From: Skermanella mucosa
Lineage (GTDB): Bacteria > Pseudomonadota > Alphaproteobacteria > Azospirillales > Azospirillaceae
Assembly: GCF_016765655.2 (NCBI RefSeq)
Contig: NZ_CP086106.1
Location: forward strand, 4,267,001-4,331,000
DNA: 64,000 bases
Direction: 5' to 3'
Positions 7,770-16,279 of this stretch are shown here, piece by piece. Below the pieces are notes generated by a model. That model did no database searches. It worked only from the letters and a program-made list of their open reading frames with translations, and had not been told where the DNA came from. The position numbers were made by a program, and so were the translations under genes. The number at the start of each line of letters is the position of its first letter. The first letter of the stretch is position 1.

Positions 7770-10229
7770 ATGAACATGATGGCAAGAACCAGGGAACGCC
7801 TCGTCGTCGTCGGCAACGGCATGGCCGGCATCCGCACCGTCGAGGAACTGCTCAAGCGCGATCCGGACCGCTACGACATCACGGTGTTCGGCGCGGAGCC
7901 CCACGTGAACTACAACCGCATCATGCTCTCCCCGGTGCTTGCCGGCGAGAAGACCTTCGACCAGATCATCCTCAACGACCGTTCCTGGTACGAACACAAC
8001 TGCATCACCCTGTTCACCGGCGAGAAGGTCGAGACCATCGACCGCGAGGCCCGCACGGTGACCTCGGCCGCCGGCCGGACCGTCGGTTACGACAAGCTGC
8101 TGCTGGCGACCGGGTCCATCCCCTTCATCATCCCGGTCGCCGGCCGCGGCCTGCCCGGCGTGGTGCCCTTCCGCGACATATCGGACGTGGAAGAGATGCT
8201 GAGGAGGGCCGCCGGGGGCGGCAGGCACGCCGTCGTCATCGGCGCCGGCCTGCTCGGCCTCGAAGCGGCCAACGGGCTGGCCGCCAACGGCATGGCCGTG
8301 ACCGTGATCCACCTGATGGGCACGATCATGGAGCGCCAGCTTGACGAGACGGCGGGCCTGATGCTCAAGGTCGAGCTTGCGGGCCGGGGCATCGACATCA
8401 TCACCGGCGCCACCACCGAGGCGATCCTCGGGGAGGACCGCGTCACCGGGGTGCTGCTGGAAGACGGCCGCGAGATACCGGCCGACATCGTCGTCATGGC
8501 GGTCGGCATTCGCCCCAGCACCAGCCTGGCCAAATCGGCCGGCATCGAGGTCGAGCGCGGCATCGTCGTCGACGACCACATGGTGACCTCCGATCCGGCC
8601 ATCCTGGCGGTCGGCGAATGCGTCGAGCACCGGGGAGCGGTATACGGCCTTGTCGCGCCGCTTTGGGACATGGCGCGCGTCTGCGCCGACCAGCTCACCG
8701 GCAACGCCGAATCCGCCTATGCCGGCACCGTCACCGGCACCAAGCTGAAGGTCACCGGCATCGACGTGTTCTCCGCCGGCAATTTCAACGGCGGCGAAGA
8801 CTGCGAGGAGATCGTCTTCCGCGACGACACCCGCGGCGTCTACAAGCGCATCAACGTCAAGGAGGACTTCATCGAAGGTGTCGTGCTGTATGGCGACACC
8901 AGGGACTCCGCCTGGTATTTCCAGATGCTCCGAGATGGGGAGAACATCGCGGCGATCCGCGACACCCTGATCTTCGGCCAGGGGGTCGGGGGAGCCGCCT
9001 CCGCCGATCCCAGGGCCGCCGTCGCCGCGCTCCCGGACAGTGCCGAGATCTGCGGCTGCAACGGCGTGTGCAAGGGCTCGATCACCAGGGCGATAGCGGA
9101 AAAGGGCTTGGCCACCCTGGAGGATGTCCGCGCCCACACCAAGGCCTCGGCCTCCTGCGGGAGCTGCACCGGGCTGGTCGAGCAGCTTCTGGAACTGTCG
9201 CTCGGCGACGAATACCAGGCCGCCGCGGCCGCCAAGCCCCTGTGCAAATGCACCCACCATCCCCACGACGACGTGCGCCGGCTGATCGTGGCGGGGGAGC
9301 TGAAGAGCATCCCGGCGGTGATGCGGGCGCTGGAATGGAAGACGCCCAACGGTTGCCACACCTGCCGGCCGGCGCTGAACTATTATCTGCTGGCGGCATG
9401 GCCGGGCGAGTACAAGGACGATTACCAGTCCCGCTTCATCAACGAGCGCGCCCACGCCAACATCCAGAAGGACGGCACGTATTCGGTCGTGCCGCGCATG
9501 TGGGGCGGCCTGACCTCCGCCAAGGAACTGCGGGCCATCGCCGACGTCGTGGACAAGTTCGCCATCCCGACGGTCAAGGTCACCGGCGGCCAGCGGATCG
9601 ACCTGTTCGGCGTGAGGAAGGAAGACCTTCCCGCCGTCTGGAAGGACCTGAACGACGCCGGCATGGTCTCCGGCCACGCCTATGCCAAGGGGCTGCGGAC
9701 CGTGAAGACCTGCGTCGGGTCCGAATGGTGCCGGTTCGGCACCCAGGACTCCACCGGCATGGGCGTCAAGCTGGAGCGGATGACCTGGGGCACCTGGACG
9801 CCGCACAAGGTCAAGCTGGCGGTGTCGGGCTGCCCGCGCAACTGCGCCGAGGCGACGATCAAGGATTTCGGCGTCGTCGCGGTGGACAGCGGCTGGGAGC
9901 TTTACGTCGCCGGCAACGGCGGCATGAAGGTCCGCGAATGCGACTTCCTGGCCAAGGTCGAGACCGAGGGGCAGGTGCTGGAATATTGCGGGGCCTTCCT
10001 TCAGCTCTACCGGGAAGAGGCCCGGTACCTGGACCGCACGGCGCCGTGGGTCGAGCGGGTCGGCCTCGACTATGTGAAGAAGCGGGTGGTCGATGACGGC
10101 GAGGGCCGCCGCGCCCTGTTCGCCCGCTTCCGGTTCTCGCAGGTGTTCTCGCAGACCGACCCGTGGGAGGAGCGCGCTTCCCAGGGCGTCGACTCCCATG
10201 AGTTCGCGTCGCTCGCGACGGTAGGGTGA
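7770..10229 (+). CDS. nirB: Assimilatory nitrite reductase [NAD(P)H], large subunit
   Basis: This 819-residue cytoplasmic enzyme reduces nitrite to ammonium. Domains in order are an N-terminal FAD/NAD-binding oxidoreductase (VVVGNGMAGIRT at the start; VIGAGLLGLEAANG for NAD), a BFD-type [2Fe-2S] domain with C428, C430, C463 and C466, a second BFD-like repeat (CKCTHHPHDDVRRL ... CHTC), then the ferredoxin-like and sulfite/nitrite-reductase domains. The [4Fe-4S]-sirohaem ligands are C648, C654, C688 and C692 (CVGSEWC and CPRNC). The ATG at 7770 follows a CCGGAG ribosome binding site. The downstream genes supply the small subunit, nitrate reductase and sirohaem synthase. Confidence 0.95.
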   Translation: MNMMARTRERLVVVGNGMAGIRTVEELLKRDPDRYDITVFGAEPHVNYNRIMLSPVLAGEKTFDQIILNDRSWYEHNCITLFTGEKVETIDREARTVTSAAGRTVGYDKLLLATGSIPFIIPVAGRGLPGVVPFRDISDVEEMLRRAAGGGRHAVVIGAGLLGLEAANGLAANGMAVTVIHLMGTIMERQLDETAGLMLKVELAGRGIDIITGATTEAILGEDRVTGVLLEDGREIPADIVVMAVGIRPSTSLAKSAGIEVERGIVVDDHMVTSDPAILAVGECVEHRGAVYGLVAPLWDMARVCADQLTGNAESAYAGTVTGTKLKVTGIDVFSAGNFNGGEDCEEIVFRDDTRGVYKRINVKEDFIEGVVLYGDTRDSAWYFQMLRDGENIAAIRDTLIFGQGVGGAASADPRAAVAALPDSAEICGCNGVCKGSITRAIAEKGLATLEDVRAHTKASASCGSCTGLVEQLLELSLGDEYQAAAAAKPLCKCTHHPHDDVRRLIVAGELKSIPAVMRALEWKTPNGCHTCRPALNYYLLAAWPGEYKDDYQSRFINERAHANIQKDGTYSVVPRMWGGLTSAKELRAIADVVDKFAIPTVKVTGGQRIDLFGVRKEDLPAVWKDLNDAGMVSGHAYAKGLRTVKTCVGSEWCRFGTQDSTGMGVKLERMTWGTWTPHKVKLAVSGCPRNCAEATIKDFGVVAVDSGWELYVAGNGGMKVRECDFLAKVETEGQVLEYCGAFLQLYREEARYLDRTAPWVERVGLDYVKKRVVDDGEGRRALFARFRFSQVFSQTDPWEERASQGVDSHEFASLATVG

Positions 10230-10234
10230 GGATC

Positions 10235-10585
10235 ATGAAGGAAGACATCACCTGGATCGAGGTCGGCCGGGTCGCCGACATCCCGCCGGCCGGCGCGCGG
10301 GTCGTCAAGACGAAGCAAGGCGACATCGCGGTCTTCCGCACCGCCGCCGACGACGTGTTCGCGGTGCGTGACCGCTGCCCCCATGCCGGCGGCCCCCTGT
10401 CCCAGGGCATCGTCCACGGCGCGCGGGTCACCTGCCCGCTCCACAACTGGGTCATCGACCTGGCATCCGGCGAGGCCACGGGACCGGACGAGGGCTGTAC
10501 CGGGACCTTCCCGGTCCGTGTCGAGAACGGCCTGATCCGGCTGGGCCTGAGCATGCCCCCCGGCCAGCCCGCGGCGGCGTCGTGA
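10235..10585 (+). CDS. nirD: Nitrite reductase small subunit, Rieske-type
   Basis: This 116-residue Rieske-fold protein retains CPHAGGPLSQG and CPLHNWVIDLASG, so both Cys-His pairs of a [2Fe-2S] centre are present. NirD pairs with NirB in assimilatory nitrite reduction. I prefer the ATG at 10235, preceded by GAGGA. A GTG at 10226 overlapping the nirB stop is also in frame. The nasA start overlaps the end of this gene (GTGA), so nirB, nirD and nasA are translated as a coupled series. Confidence 0.92.
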   Translation: MKEDITWIEVGRVADIPPAGARVVKTKQGDIAVFRTAADDVFAVRDRCPHAGGPLSQGIVHGARVTCPLHNWVIDLASGEATGPDEGCTGTFPVRVENGLIRLGLSMPPGQPAAAS

Positions 10586-13218
10586 CCGGCGCCGTCCGCA
10601 CCACCTGCCCCTATTGCGGCGTCGGCTGCGGCGTGGTCGCCAAGGCCGACGGCGCGGGCGGCTGGACGGTCTCGGGCGACCCGGAGCATCCGGCCAATTC
10701 CGGCCGGCTCTGCTCCAAGGGAAGCGCCCTGGGGGAGACGCTGGGGCTGGACGGCCGACTGCTGCATCCCGTGGTCGACGGCAGGGACACGACCTGGGAC
10801 GAGGCGCTGGAGACGGTGGCGAACCGGTTCCGCGCGGTCATCGACCGAGACGGTCCGGACGCCGTCGCCTTCTACGTTTCAGGACAATTGCTGACGGAAG
10901 ACTATTATGTCGCCAACAAGCTGATGAAGGGCTTCATCGGCTCGGCGAACATCGACACCAACTCCCGCCTGTGCATGGCGTCGAGCGTGGCCGGCCACCG
11001 CCGCGCGTTCGGCGGGGACGTGGTGCCGGGCAATTATGAGGACCTGGAACTGGCCGATCTGGTCGTGCTGGTCGGCAGCAATCTCGCCTGGTGCCATCCG
11101 GTGCTGTACCAGCGGCTGGTGCGGGCGCGGGCCGAGCGGGGAACCAGGGTCGTGGTGATCGACCCGCGCCGGACGGCGACCTGCGACGCCGCGGACCTGC
11201 ATCTGGCTCTCACGCCCGGCAGCGACGTGGCCCTGTTCAACGGTCTGCTCGCATATCTGGACCGGTCGGGAGCCCTGGACCGGGACTATATCGCCCGGCA
11301 CACAAGCGGTTTCGCCGAGGCCCTGTCGGCCGGGGCCGGGGAGCCGCGGGCGGTCGCCGCGGCCTGCGGGCTGGACGCCGACGAGGTCGAGCGGTTCTAC
11401 GGCTGGTTCGCCGGGACGGAAGCGACCGTCACGGTTTATTCCCAGGGCGTGAACCAGTCGTCCCACGGGACCGACAAGGTCAATGCCATCGTCAACTGCC
11501 ACCTCGCCACCGGCCGCATCGGCCGTCCGGGCATGGGGCCGTTCTCGGTCACCGGCCAGCCCAACGCCATGGGCGGGCGCGAGGTCGGCGGGCTCGCCAA
11601 CCAGCTGGCGGCGCACATGGCGTTCACCCCGGAGGCGATCGAGCGGGTCGGCCGTTTCTGGGGGGCGCCCCGGATCGCGCATCGGGAAGGGCTGAAGGCG
11701 GTCGACCTGTTCCAGGCGGTCGAGGCTGGCCGCATCAAGGCGCTGTGGGTGATGGCGACCAACCCCGCCGTCAGCCTGCCCGACGCCGGCCGGGTGACCC
11801 GCGCGCTGGCGTCGTGCGAGTTCGTCGTGGTCTCCGACTGCACCCGCGATACCGACACCACGGCCCATGCCGACGTGCTGCTGCCGGCGGCGGCCTGGGG
11901 GGAGAAGGACGGCACCGTCACCAACTCCGAACGCCGCATCTCGCGCCAGCGCGCCTTCCTGCCCCCTCCGGGCGAGGCCAGGCCCGACTGGTGGATCGTC
12001 GCGCAGGTCGCGGCCCGCATGGGCTGGGGCGAGGCGTTCAGCTATGGGTCCGCGGCGGACATCTTCCGCGAGCACGCGACGCTGTCGGGGTTCGAGAACG
12101 ACGGCGGCCGGGTGTTCGACATCGGCGCGCTGGCCGACGCCGACTACGACGCTCTGGAGCCGGTCCAATGGCCGGCGCCCGGAACCTCCCGGCTGTTCGG
12201 GGACGGCCGTTTCCCGACGGCGGACGGCCGAGCGGCCTTCGTGCCGGTGCGGGCGGCCGCTCCCGGAACGGCGACGGGCACCGAATTCCCGTATGCCCTG
12301 AACACCGGCCGTATCCGCGACCAGTGGCACACCATGACCCGCACAGGCCGGGTGCCCCGCCTGTCCAGCCACATCGCCGAGCCGTTCGTCGCGGTCAGCC
12401 CGGCGGATGCGGCGGTCGCCGGCCTGGTGGACGGCGGGCTCGCGGTGGTCCGCTCCGCCCGGGGCCGCGCCACGCTCAGGGTCAGGATCACCGCCGACCA
12501 GCCGCCGGGCCGGCTCTTCGCGCCGATGCACTGGAACCGGCAATTCTCGGCCGAGGGCGGCGTCAACGCGCTGGTCGCCCCGGTCACCGATCCCATCTCC
12601 GGCCAGCCGGAGCTGAAGCATACCGCCGTCAGCCTTGCGCCCTTCGAACCGGCATGGACCGCCTTCCTGATCACCCGGGAGGAGGTTCGCCCCCCGGAGG
12701 ACGCCGGATACTGGTCGCGGGTCAAGGCGGCGGGCTGCACCATCCTGATCCTGGCCGGCACCGCAGCGCCGACCGACATCCCGGCATGGGCAGAGACGCT
12801 GCTGCCCCGGCTGCCGGGGATCGATTACCACGATGTCCGGCGCGGCATTCATCGCTGGGCGCGGCTCGACGGGGACCGGCTGGAGGCCTGCCTGTTCCTC
12901 AGCTTCGGCCCTGCCCTGCCCGCGCGGGAATGGCTGGTCGGGCTGTTCGACACCCCGTCGATCGACACGGATGCGCGCTGCGGGCTGCTGAGCGGACGGG
13001 GGCCGGACGGGGGGCCGGATGCGGGGCCGGACGGGGGGCGGGTCGTCTGCGCCTGCTTCAATGTCGGCCTGAACCGCATCGCCTGCGCCATCCGCGACGG
13101 CGGGCTGACCTCGGCCGAACAGGTCGGCGCCGCGCTCAAGGCCGGCACCAACTGCGGATCCTGCATTCCGGAGCTGAAGGAGCTTATCGCCGATGCGCGA
13201 CGCGACCAGGCAGCCTGA
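10582..13218 (+). CDS. nasA: Assimilatory nitrate reductase, catalytic subunit with C-terminal BFD domain
   Basis: This 878-residue molybdopterin oxidoreductase starts at a GTG overlapping nirD. The N-terminal [4Fe-4S] ligands are C9, C12, C16 and C44, with the conserved K46 next to them. The molybdopterin core (VTGQPNAMGGREVGGL; WVMATNPAVSLPDA) and the C-terminal dinucleotide-binding domain follow. A C-terminal BFD-type [2Fe-2S] domain has C823, C825, C858 and C861. A Gly/Pro/Asp linker (PDGGPDAGPDGG, about 13006-13038) joins the last two parts. The extra cluster suggests electron entry through BFD, as no separate NasC-type reductase is encoded here. The enzyme reduces nitrate to nitrite in the cytoplasm. 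Confidence 0.95.
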   Translation: MTGAVRTTCPYCGVGCGVVAKADGAGGWTVSGDPEHPANSGRLCSKGSALGETLGLDGRLLHPVVDGRDTTWDEALETVANRFRAVIDRDGPDAVAFYVSGQLLTEDYYVANKLMKGFIGSANIDTNSRLCMASSVAGHRRAFGGDVVPGNYEDLELADLVVLVGSNLAWCHPVLYQRLVRARAERGTRVVVIDPRRTATCDAADLHLALTPGSDVALFNGLLAYLDRSGALDRDYIARHTSGFAEALSAGAGEPRAVAAACGLDADEVERFYGWFAGTEATVTVYSQGVNQSSHGTDKVNAIVNCHLATGRIGRPGMGPFSVTGQPNAMGGREVGGLANQLAAHMAFTPEAIERVGRFWGAPRIAHREGLKAVDLFQAVEAGRIKALWVMATNPAVSLPDAGRVTRALASCEFVVVSDCTRDTDTTAHADVLLPAAAWGEKDGTVTNSERRISRQRAFLPPPGEARPDWWIVAQVAARMGWGEAFSYGSAADIFREHATLSGFENDGGRVFDIGALADADYDALEPVQWPAPGTSRLFGDGRFPTADGRAAFVPVRAAAPGTATGTEFPYALNTGRIRDQWHTMTRTGRVPRLSSHIAEPFVAVSPADAAVAGLVDGGLAVVRSARGRATLRVRITADQPPGRLFAPMHWNRQFSAEGGVNALVAPVTDPISGQPELKHTAVSLAPFEPAWTAFLITREEVRPPEDAGYWSRVKAAGCTILILAGTAAPTDIPAWAETLLPRLPGIDYHDVRRGIHRWARLDGDRLEACLFLSFGPALPAREWLVGLFDTPSIDTDARCGLLSGRGPDGGPDAGPDGGRVVCACFNVGLNRIACAIRDGGLTSAEQVGAALKAGTNCGSCIPELKELIADARRDQAA

Positions 13219-14614
13219 GCTGCTGCCCTATATGCCCCTCTTCATGGACCTGAGGAAGGGACGGCCGTGCCTGGTGATCGGCTCCGGCGAGATGGCGGGC
13301 AACAAGACGGCCCTGCTGCGCCGGGCAGGTGCCGACGTCCGCAATCTGGCCGCCGCCGACTTCACCCCGGCGGCCCTCGACGATGTAGCCCTGGTGGTGG
13401 ATGCCGCCGACGACGCGCGCCTGACCGCTGAGCTGGTTGGCCTCGCCAGGGCGCGCGGGGTTCCGCTGAACGTCGTGGACAAGCCGGAACACTGCGACTT
13501 CATCTTCCCGGCGATCCTCGACCGCTCGCCGGTGGTGGTCGCCGTCTCGACCGGCGGGCTGGCGCCGGCCCTGGCCCGGCTGATCCGCCAGCGGCTGGAA
13601 CTGGCGGTCCCCTCGGCTTTCGGAAGGCTGGCCCGGCTCGCCGGAGAGTTCCGCCGCAAGGTCCAGGACGCGCTTCCGACCACGCGCCAGCGCCTGCGCT
13701 ACTGGGACGAGGTCCTGGACGGGCGCGCCGGCGAGCTGGCGATGCATGGCCGGGAGGACGAGGCCCGCGCGGAGATGGAACGCCTGCTCGGCCGGACCGC
13801 CGCCGACGGCGCCGATCCCGGTCCCGGCATGGTCCATCTGGTCGGCGCCGGGCCGGGTGATCCCGACCTGCTGACCCTGGCCGCGATCCGGGCCATCAAG
13901 CGGGCCGACGTCATCCTGTACGACCACCTGGTCGGGGAGGGAGTCCTGGAGTTCGCCCGCCGGGACGCCGAGCGGATCTCGGTCGGCAAACGGGCCGGGC
14001 GCCATTCGGTGAAGCAGACCGAGATCAACGCCCTGCTTCTGGAGCATGCCTGCCGGGGCCGGCGCGTGGTCCGGCTGAAGGGCGGCGACCCGCTGATGTT
14101 CGGCCGCGCGGGCGAGGAGGCGGAGTATCTGCGCCGCCACGGCATCGAGGTGTCGATCGTGCCCGGCGTTACGGCGGCGCTCGGCTGCGCCGCGGCGGCG
14201 CAGATCCCGCTGACGCTCCGCGGGGTGTCGCGCAGCGTCCAGTTCGTCACCGCCCACTGCCTGGACGACGATGCGACCCGGGCGATGGACTGGGGCAGGC
14301 TCGCCAATCCTGACGGCACGCTGGCGATCTACATGGGGCGAAGCCAGCTGGCGCATTTCAGCGCCAGGCTGATCGAGGCGGGGCTTTCGCCCGACACGCC
14401 GGCGGCCGCCATCGAGAACGGCACCCGTCCCGACGAGAGCCGCTGCTTCGCGACCCTTGCGACCCTGCCGGCCCGCGCCGCCGCGGAATTGGGCGACGGG
14501 CCGACGCTGGTCATGGTCGGCGCCGCGATCGGCCACCGCCCGCAGGAGGCCGCCCCGCCGATGGCCGAGCCGGAGCCGGCGCGCTACGCGATGGAGCGTG
14601 CCGCCGCCGGCTGA
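13193..14614 (+). CDS. cysG: Sirohaem synthase, multifunctional (CysG)
   Basis: This 473-residue bifunctional protein has an N-terminal precorrin-2 dehydrogenase/ferrochelatase domain (LVIGSGEMAGNK dinucleotide site; NVVDKPEHCDFIFP) and a C-terminal uroporphyrinogen-III methyltransferase from about residue 212 (VHLVGAGPGDPDLLTL; VRLKGGDPLMFGR; VPGVTAALG). It makes the sirohaem needed by NirB, which explains its place at the end of the nas operon. The start lies inside nasA, overlapping by 26 bases. Compared with the E. coli protein, the segment after LLRRAGAD is about 20 residues shorter, so the Rossmann domain is trimmed. Its 3' end overlaps the convergent glycosyltransferase gene by 31 bases. 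Confidence 0.92.
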   Translation: MRDATRQPELLPYMPLFMDLRKGRPCLVIGSGEMAGNKTALLRRAGADVRNLAAADFTPAALDDVALVVDAADDARLTAELVGLARARGVPLNVVDKPEHCDFIFPAILDRSPVVVAVSTGGLAPALARLIRQRLELAVPSAFGRLARLAGEFRRKVQDALPTTRQRLRYWDEVLDGRAGELAMHGREDEARAEMERLLGRTAADGADPGPGMVHLVGAGPGDPDLLTLAAIRAIKRADVILYDHLVGEGVLEFARRDAERISVGKRAGRHSVKQTEINALLLEHACRGRRVVRLKGGDPLMFGRAGEEAEYLRRHGIEVSIVPGVTAALGCAAAAQIPLTLRGVSRSVQFVTAHCLDDDATRAMDWGRLANPDGTLAIYMGRSQLAHFSARLIEAGLSPDTPAAAIENGTRPDESRCFATLATLPARAAAELGDGPTLVMVGAAIGHRPQEAAPPMAEPEPARYAMERAAAG

Positions 14615-15774
14615 AGCAGTTCCAGGTAGCGGTCCACTGCCCGCTCGACGGTGAACTCCTCCGCCTTGGCGCGCAGCAGCTCGGCGGGTACCGGATTGTC
14701 CAGCCCCTGCTCGATGAAATGGGCAAGCGCCCCGGGGTCGCCGACGGGAACCAGCCCGCCGAGCCTGCCGTCCTCCAGGATCTCGCGCGGTCCGCTGGGG
14801 CAGTCGGTCGAGACAGTGCTGGTGCCGCAGGCGATCGCCTCGATCAGGACCGTGGGCAGCCCCTCGAACCGGGACGACAGCACGAACAGCGAGGCCTTCG
14901 CCATGAAGGCCATGGGATTGTCGACGAATCCCGGCAGCTGCACGTCCGAGGATATCCCGAGTTCGTCGGCGAGCCGCTCCAGCTCCGGGCGGAGCGCCCC
15001 TTCCCCCAGGATCAGCAGCCGAGCCGGGCGTTCGGCCCGGACCCGGGCGAAGGCGCGCAGCAGGGTGGCGAAATCCTTCTGCGGCGACAGGCGACCCACC
15101 CCCAGGATCACCTGCGGTTCCCCCTCGGCGAACCAGGGATGGTTGACCGGCTGCGCGGCGCGGGTCAGCAGGTCGGGCGTGACGACGGGATTGTGGGCCA
15201 CGTCGATTCGCGCCCGGTCCAGCCCCGCGAAGCGGGTCAGGTCGTCGGCGACGCCGCCGGACACCGCGATGATCTTCGCCGCGCGGGGATACAGGTAGGG
15301 CACGAGCCGGTAGGCCATCCGGAGCGTCGAATTGGCCTTGGCCCCCATGTTGCGGCTGATCTGGTTGTGCTCGGTGATGGCGATCCGGGTCCGGCCGCCG
15401 GCCAGGAGACGCGCCAGCAGGGCCGCGATATTGACATGGACCAGCGCCGTCAGCAGCACGGCGGGGCGCTCGCGCCGGAGATAGCGGGCCAGCGCCACGA
15501 TGCTGTTGACGGTGCGCCGGGTGCCGAGCTCGACCACGCGGATGCCGGGCGGGATATCGTCCACATAGGCTCCTTCCCGCCGCACCAGGACGAGATCGAC
15601 CGGGTAGCCGCGCCGCGCGATGCCGGTGGCGAGCGCCAGCATCACGCGCTCCGCCCCGCCGCCATAGAGATCCTGGAGGAACACGGCGATCCGCGAGGGG
15701 GCTTCCTGCGCTCCGGCCGGCCGGGTCCGCAGCATGTCGCCGAGGGAGATCGCGTCGTCAGTCTGCATGGTCAA
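14584..15774 (-). CDS. Group 1 (GT4-type) glycosyltransferase
   Basis: This retaining GT-B glycosyltransferase of about 396 residues has an N-terminal acceptor domain with LQDLYGGGAERVMLALATGIARRG, the donor domain signature ILGVGRLSPQKDFATLLRAF, and the EX7E-type region SSRFEGLPTVLIEAIACG. It probably adds a sugar to a cell-surface glycan; donor and acceptor are unknown. The start is either a TTG at 15774, well spaced from GAGGAG, or the ATG at 15768, which lies 14 bases from that site. The gene stands alone. It faces a 505-base AT-richer region upstream and overlaps the end of cysG downstream. Confidence 0.85.
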   Translation of the reverse strand: MTMQTDDAISLGDMLRTRPAGAQEAPSRIAVFLQDLYGGGAERVMLALATGIARRGYPVDLVLVRREGAYVDDIPPGIRVVELGTRRTVNSIVALARYLRRERPAVLLTALVHVNIAALLARLLAGGRTRIAITEHNQISRNMGAKANSTLRMAYRLVPYLYPRAAKIIAVSGGVADDLTRFAGLDRARIDVAHNPVVTPDLLTRAAQPVNHPWFAEGEPQVILGVGRLSPQKDFATLLRAFARVRAERPARLLILGEGALRPELERLADELGISSDVQLPGFVDNPMAFMAKASLFVLSSRFEGLPTVLIEAIACGTSTVSTDCPSGPREILEDGRLGGLVPVGDPGALAHFIEQGLDNPVPAELLRAKAEEFTVERAVDRYLELLQPAAARSIA

Positions 15775-16279
15775 GGTGACATCTCCTCAAGGCGGGAGGA
15801 CCCGGGGCTCGCCGGTTACTCCATTTCGAAACAGGTTTAAGTAAAAATTAGCTGATTCCGACAGTCAAAGACCTCAAGCCATGACTAGTGCGGACTTGCA
15901 ACGTTCATCAATCTCTCATTGCCTACGGCATCAACATTCTGCCTATTTTTTACCGACATGAATGCGCAAGCCTTGAACATTACGCGGTATAGATTGCCCT
16001 GCTTCCGTTTATATCTGTTCTCCGCAAACCCATTTTCAGTCCGAACGCTGTCGATCATCAACCAATTATTGGTTTTGACCAACTCCTCTAGAAGGGGTAG
16101 CGGGTGTTTTTCTTCGTCGTGGCACGTCGGTGTAGTCGGAGGAGACCGCAACGGGGTTCCCCTTACAGGCCCGTGGGCTTCTCCGGAGAATTCTTGATGT
16201 TATTTTTCATAGAGTCACTATACGCTCACATTTCCTAAAACGTGTTTCATGCCTTGAGTTTCCCGCAGGAGATTTCCTA
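15775..16279. other. AT-rich intergenic region without a confident gene
   Basis: This 505-base stretch is visibly lower in GC than its surroundings, with runs such as TATTTTTTACC and TTATTTTTCATAG. Open frames on both strands (for example 15885-16151 minus, 88 codons) show no recognisable motif, signal or convincing ribosome binding site. A possible promoter for the next gene is TTGATG (16194-16199) followed 19 bases later by TATACG. The region may be a remnant of transferred DNA or a long regulatory region. Confidence 0.4.

Noticed and set aside
15885-16151. An 88-codon open frame on the minus strand in the AT-rich gap
   Set aside because: It has no recognisable motif, no good ribosome binding site and an overlapping open frame on the other strand. 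The evidence is too weak to call a gene.
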